Shown here in pieces: positions 3,937 through 5,181 of a stretch of DNA of 5,181 nucleotides. Under the pieces are notes generated by a model that worked only from the letters and a program-made list of their open reading frames with translations, made no database searches and was not told the origin of the DNA. The stretch is from Ruminococcus sp. UBA7477 (GTDB lineage Bacteria; Bacillota; Clostridia; Oscillospirales; Ruminococcaceae), in assembly GCA_002479715.1 (NCBI GenBank), contig DLOT01000027.1:1285-6465 (forward strand), written 5' to 3'. The position numbers and the translations under genes were made by a program. Each line of letters opens with the position of its first letter. The first letter of the stretch is position 1.

Positions 3937-4866
3937 TTATCTCTTGACCTTGATAACAATTCCTATAACTGCCGCCAGAACGACCACGCCGCCGCATATA
4001 CCGAGAATTATCGGGAGCTTGGAGCTTTCCTCAGCCTCGGAAGAAGTTGCAGTGCTTGTTTCAGCCTGTGCAGCGGAGCTTTCTTCTGCCACCGGGCTTT
4101 CGTCAGCTGCGGAGCTTGAATCTGCAACCGAGCTGTCATCAGCCGCAGAGCTTGAGTCTACTGCCGAGGAGCTGTCATCGGCTTCAGAGCTTGAGTCTGC
4201 CGGTGCAGGTTCATCGGAGGGTGCGCCTGTGCCTGAAATAAATTCAATAACTTCGCCCTCATAGCCTTCAACCTTATCGTTGGGCAGGCCGGAAACAGTG
4301 AACTTGATAATAACGGGATCGGTGGTTTTCCATGTCAGGCATTCATAGTCTGCGCCGCGAAGATCTATCTGCTCCGACGCCCAGCTGTTAACTACCTTGA
4401 CCGCAGAGCCTTTCTTTCCGTTGTCTTCAACGCCCGCCTCAGCCGCGCTCAGATCAAATTCCTGTCCGTCCTGAGTATAGCTTACAAGCTTGATCTGCAT
4501 ATCGGGATAATCGGTGAAAGAATATGTTTCGTCATCGTTCTTTGTAACGGGAATGTTGGTATCAAGGCCTATCCATCCCATCAGCGATTCATCAAATTCG
4601 CACCACCAGCCCTCAAGAGAGACCTCATATGTGCCGTTGCCTGTGATATTGACATCGTGGCAGGTCGCATTAAGCTCTGTCGTGCCGTCCTCCCCAAAAA
4701 GCTTTTCACCGACGATATCTCTGTGCTCCCAGGAGTCACGAACCTGGAAGGAAACTCCCGCCATACCGTATACGGTCGGCTCGTCGGCAGATGCTGTCAT
4801 TGTAGCGAGCATGGATCCCGCAACTGCTGCGGCTGAAAGAGCCGCGATAACCTTTTTGAAGTTCAT
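3937..4866 (-). CDS. Secreted protein with acidic Ser-rich stalk and C-terminal membrane anchor
   Basis: This 309-residue surface protein has no function I can name. Residues 1-27 are a signal peptide with likely cleavage after ASA (25-27). Residues about 28-211 form the exposed domain, Trp-rich and beta-like (for example VYGMAGVSFQVRDSW, EGWWCEF, LMGWIGLDT, and VIIKFTVSGL towards its end), with no visible catalytic motif. Residues about 212-282 are a low-complexity stalk of Ser, Asp, Ala and Glu with repeated DSSSA units. A membrane helix (about 285-305) and KVKR end the protein. There is no LPXTG-like motif, so it is a stop-transfer anchor and not a sortase substrate. GGAGG 7 bases before the ATG at 4866 fixes the start; the in-frame ATG at 4893 lies upstream of the ribosome site. 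It follows the hydrogenase by 123 bases and has no consensus promoter of its own that I can find. Confidence 0.87.
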   Translation of the reverse strand: MNFKKVIAALSAAAVAGSMLATMTASADEPTVYGMAGVSFQVRDSWEHRDIVGEKLFGEDGTTELNATCHDVNITGNGTYEVSLEGWWCEFDESLMGWIGLDTNIPVTKNDDETYSFTDYPDMQIKLVSYTQDGQEFDLSAAEAGVEDNGKKGSAVKVVNSWASEQIDLRGADYECLTWKTTDPVIIKFTVSGLPNDKVEGYEGEVIEFISGTGAPSDEPAPADSSSEADDSSSAVDSSSAADDSSVADSSSAADESPVAEESSAAQAETSTATSSEAEESSKLPIILGICGGVVVLAAVIGIVIKVKR

Positions 4867-4888
4867 ATAATTACCTCCGTTTCTAAGC

Positions 4889-4910
4889 CGCACTTTTGTG
4901 CGCAGCCTAA
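4889..4910 (-). promoter_or_regulatory. Leader motif TTAGGCnGCGCACAA with hairpin (copy 2)
   Basis: On the minus strand TTAGGCTGCGCACAA (4910-4896) lies 29 bases before the start at 4866 and matches the leader motif at 3566-3552 at 14 of 15 positions. Here the GCGCAC end takes part in a different hairpin, CGCAC-AAAA-GTGCG (4902-4889), that ends a few bases before the ribosome site. Confidence 0.5.
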
Positions 4911-4918
4911 CTTGTCTG

Positions 4919-4934
4919 TAACGTTTTGCCGTTA
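4919..4934. repeat. Short inverted repeat in the leader region
   Basis: TAACG (4919-4923) and CGTTA (4930-4934) flank a 6-base spacer. GTAAC (4918-4922) can instead pair with GTTAC (4942-4946), so two competing foldings are possible. No consensus -35/-10 pair is present; the best -10-like string on the minus strand is GATAAA (4940-4935) without a suitably spaced -35. Confidence 0.35.
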
Positions 4935-4945
4935 TTTATCAGTTA

Positions 4946-4977
4946 CCGAAGATCCCCCACCAGGCAAGGGATCCCGG
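4946..4977 (-). terminator. Possible terminator or processing hairpin after the hydrogenase gene
   Basis: GATCCC (4951-4956) and GGGATC (4968-4973) form a perfect 6-bp stem with an 11-base loop; CCG/CGG (4946-4948 with 4975-4977) can extend it past small bulges. It lies 12 bases after the hydrogenase stop. The minus-strand sequence that follows has no T-tract, so as an intrinsic terminator it would be weak and readthrough into the gene at 4866 is plausible. Confidence 0.45.
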
Positions 4978-4989
4978 ACTGCTTTCGTA

Positions 4990-5181
4990 TCACATTCCTC
5001 TCTTAACGTAGGTGGTGTGAAGAATGTGGTGTGCCTTCTCGGAGCCGGGCTTGCCGAGGTATTCGGCGTAAAGCTCCTTGATAGCAGGGTTTTCATGCGA
5101 CTTTCTTATCGGCATATTCGCATCAAGATCATAAAGGACCTTAGCTCTCTTAGCGCGGATATCAACGGTATTCCTTACATG
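4990..5181 (-). CDS. [FeFe] hydrogenase, C-terminal 63 residues (5' part outside window)
   Basis: [FeFe] hydrogenases reduce protons to H2 with electrons from ferredoxin and/or NADH during fermentation; they are cytosolic iron-sulfur enzymes with an H-cluster. Only the end of the protein is here. It corresponds to the 'iron hydrogenase small subunit' region at the C-terminus of the large polypeptide. Visible hallmarks are LYDLDANMPIRKSHENPAIK (residues 16-35 of the fragment), LYAEYLGKPGS, and AHHILHTTYVKRGM before the TGA at 4992-4990. The active-site cysteines lie upstream, outside the window, so it cannot be told whether this is a HydA-type monomer or the HndD/HydA subunit of an electron-bifurcating complex. 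No start codon is in view. Downstream is the hairpin at 4946-4977. The family assignment rests on the RKSHENP and LHT-x-Y signatures and is firm. Confidence 0.93.
   Translation of the reverse strand, partial: HVRNTVDIRAKRAKVLYDLDANMPIRKSHENPAIKELYAEYLGKPGSEKAHHILHTTYVKRGM

Noticed and set aside
3727..4264. Plus-strand reading frames over the stalk-protein end and intergenic gap
   Set aside because: They cross a strong minus-strand terminator and mirror the Ser-rich stalk codons; no ribosome site precedes them.

Overview
The window looks like chromosomal DNA from a Gram-positive anaerobe of the Clostridia, most likely a Ruminococcus-type member of the Oscillospiraceae. Supporting signs are strong AGGAGG-type ribosome sites, two promoters that match the sigma-A consensus at all 12 positions, secreted proteins with Asp/Glu/Ser/Thr-rich linkers, a C-terminal TPDTG + membrane segment + KKK tail, and the end of an [FeFe] hydrogenase. 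Genus-level assignment is inference. Every gene I can support lies on the minus strand, so transcription runs from high to low coordinates.

In the direction of transcription: (1) 5181-4990, the last 63 residues of an [FeFe] hydrogenase. (2) 4866-3937, a secreted protein with a Ser/Asp/Ala-rich stalk and a C-terminal membrane anchor, followed by a strong terminator (3875-3837). (3) A 407-base stretch without a gene (3530-3936) that holds this terminator and the control region of the next operon. (4) 3529-2699 and 2680-1868, two tandem paralogous lipoproteins in one operon, ended by a terminator at 1855-1817. (5) 1638-964, a secreted protein with its own consensus promoter and a sorting-signal-like tail, ended by a terminator at 946-913. 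(6) 857-330, a small protein with two membrane segments, and 327-1, acpS (holo-ACP synthase, C-terminus outside the window). These last two form a tight two-gene unit.

The middle of the window is therefore a block of four extracytoplasmic proteins using three kinds of anchoring: lipid, transmembrane stalk, and TPDTG-type tail. None shows a recognisable catalytic domain, and a binding or surface role is inference. Housekeeping genes lie on both sides.

The most interesting signal is regulatory. The lipoprotein operon and the TPDTG protein each have a perfect sigma-A promoter. Exactly 52 bp upstream of each -35 box is the same 20-bp element (16/20 identical, all four differences A/T swaps), which contains a 13/14 match to the CcpA/LacI-family cre consensus. 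Each promoter also has an inverted repeat starting 2-3 bp after the -10 box. A separate 15-nt leader motif (14/15 identical) is shared by the lipoprotein operon and the upstream stalk protein. Together these suggest a small co-regulated surface-protein regulon, probably answering to carbon supply.
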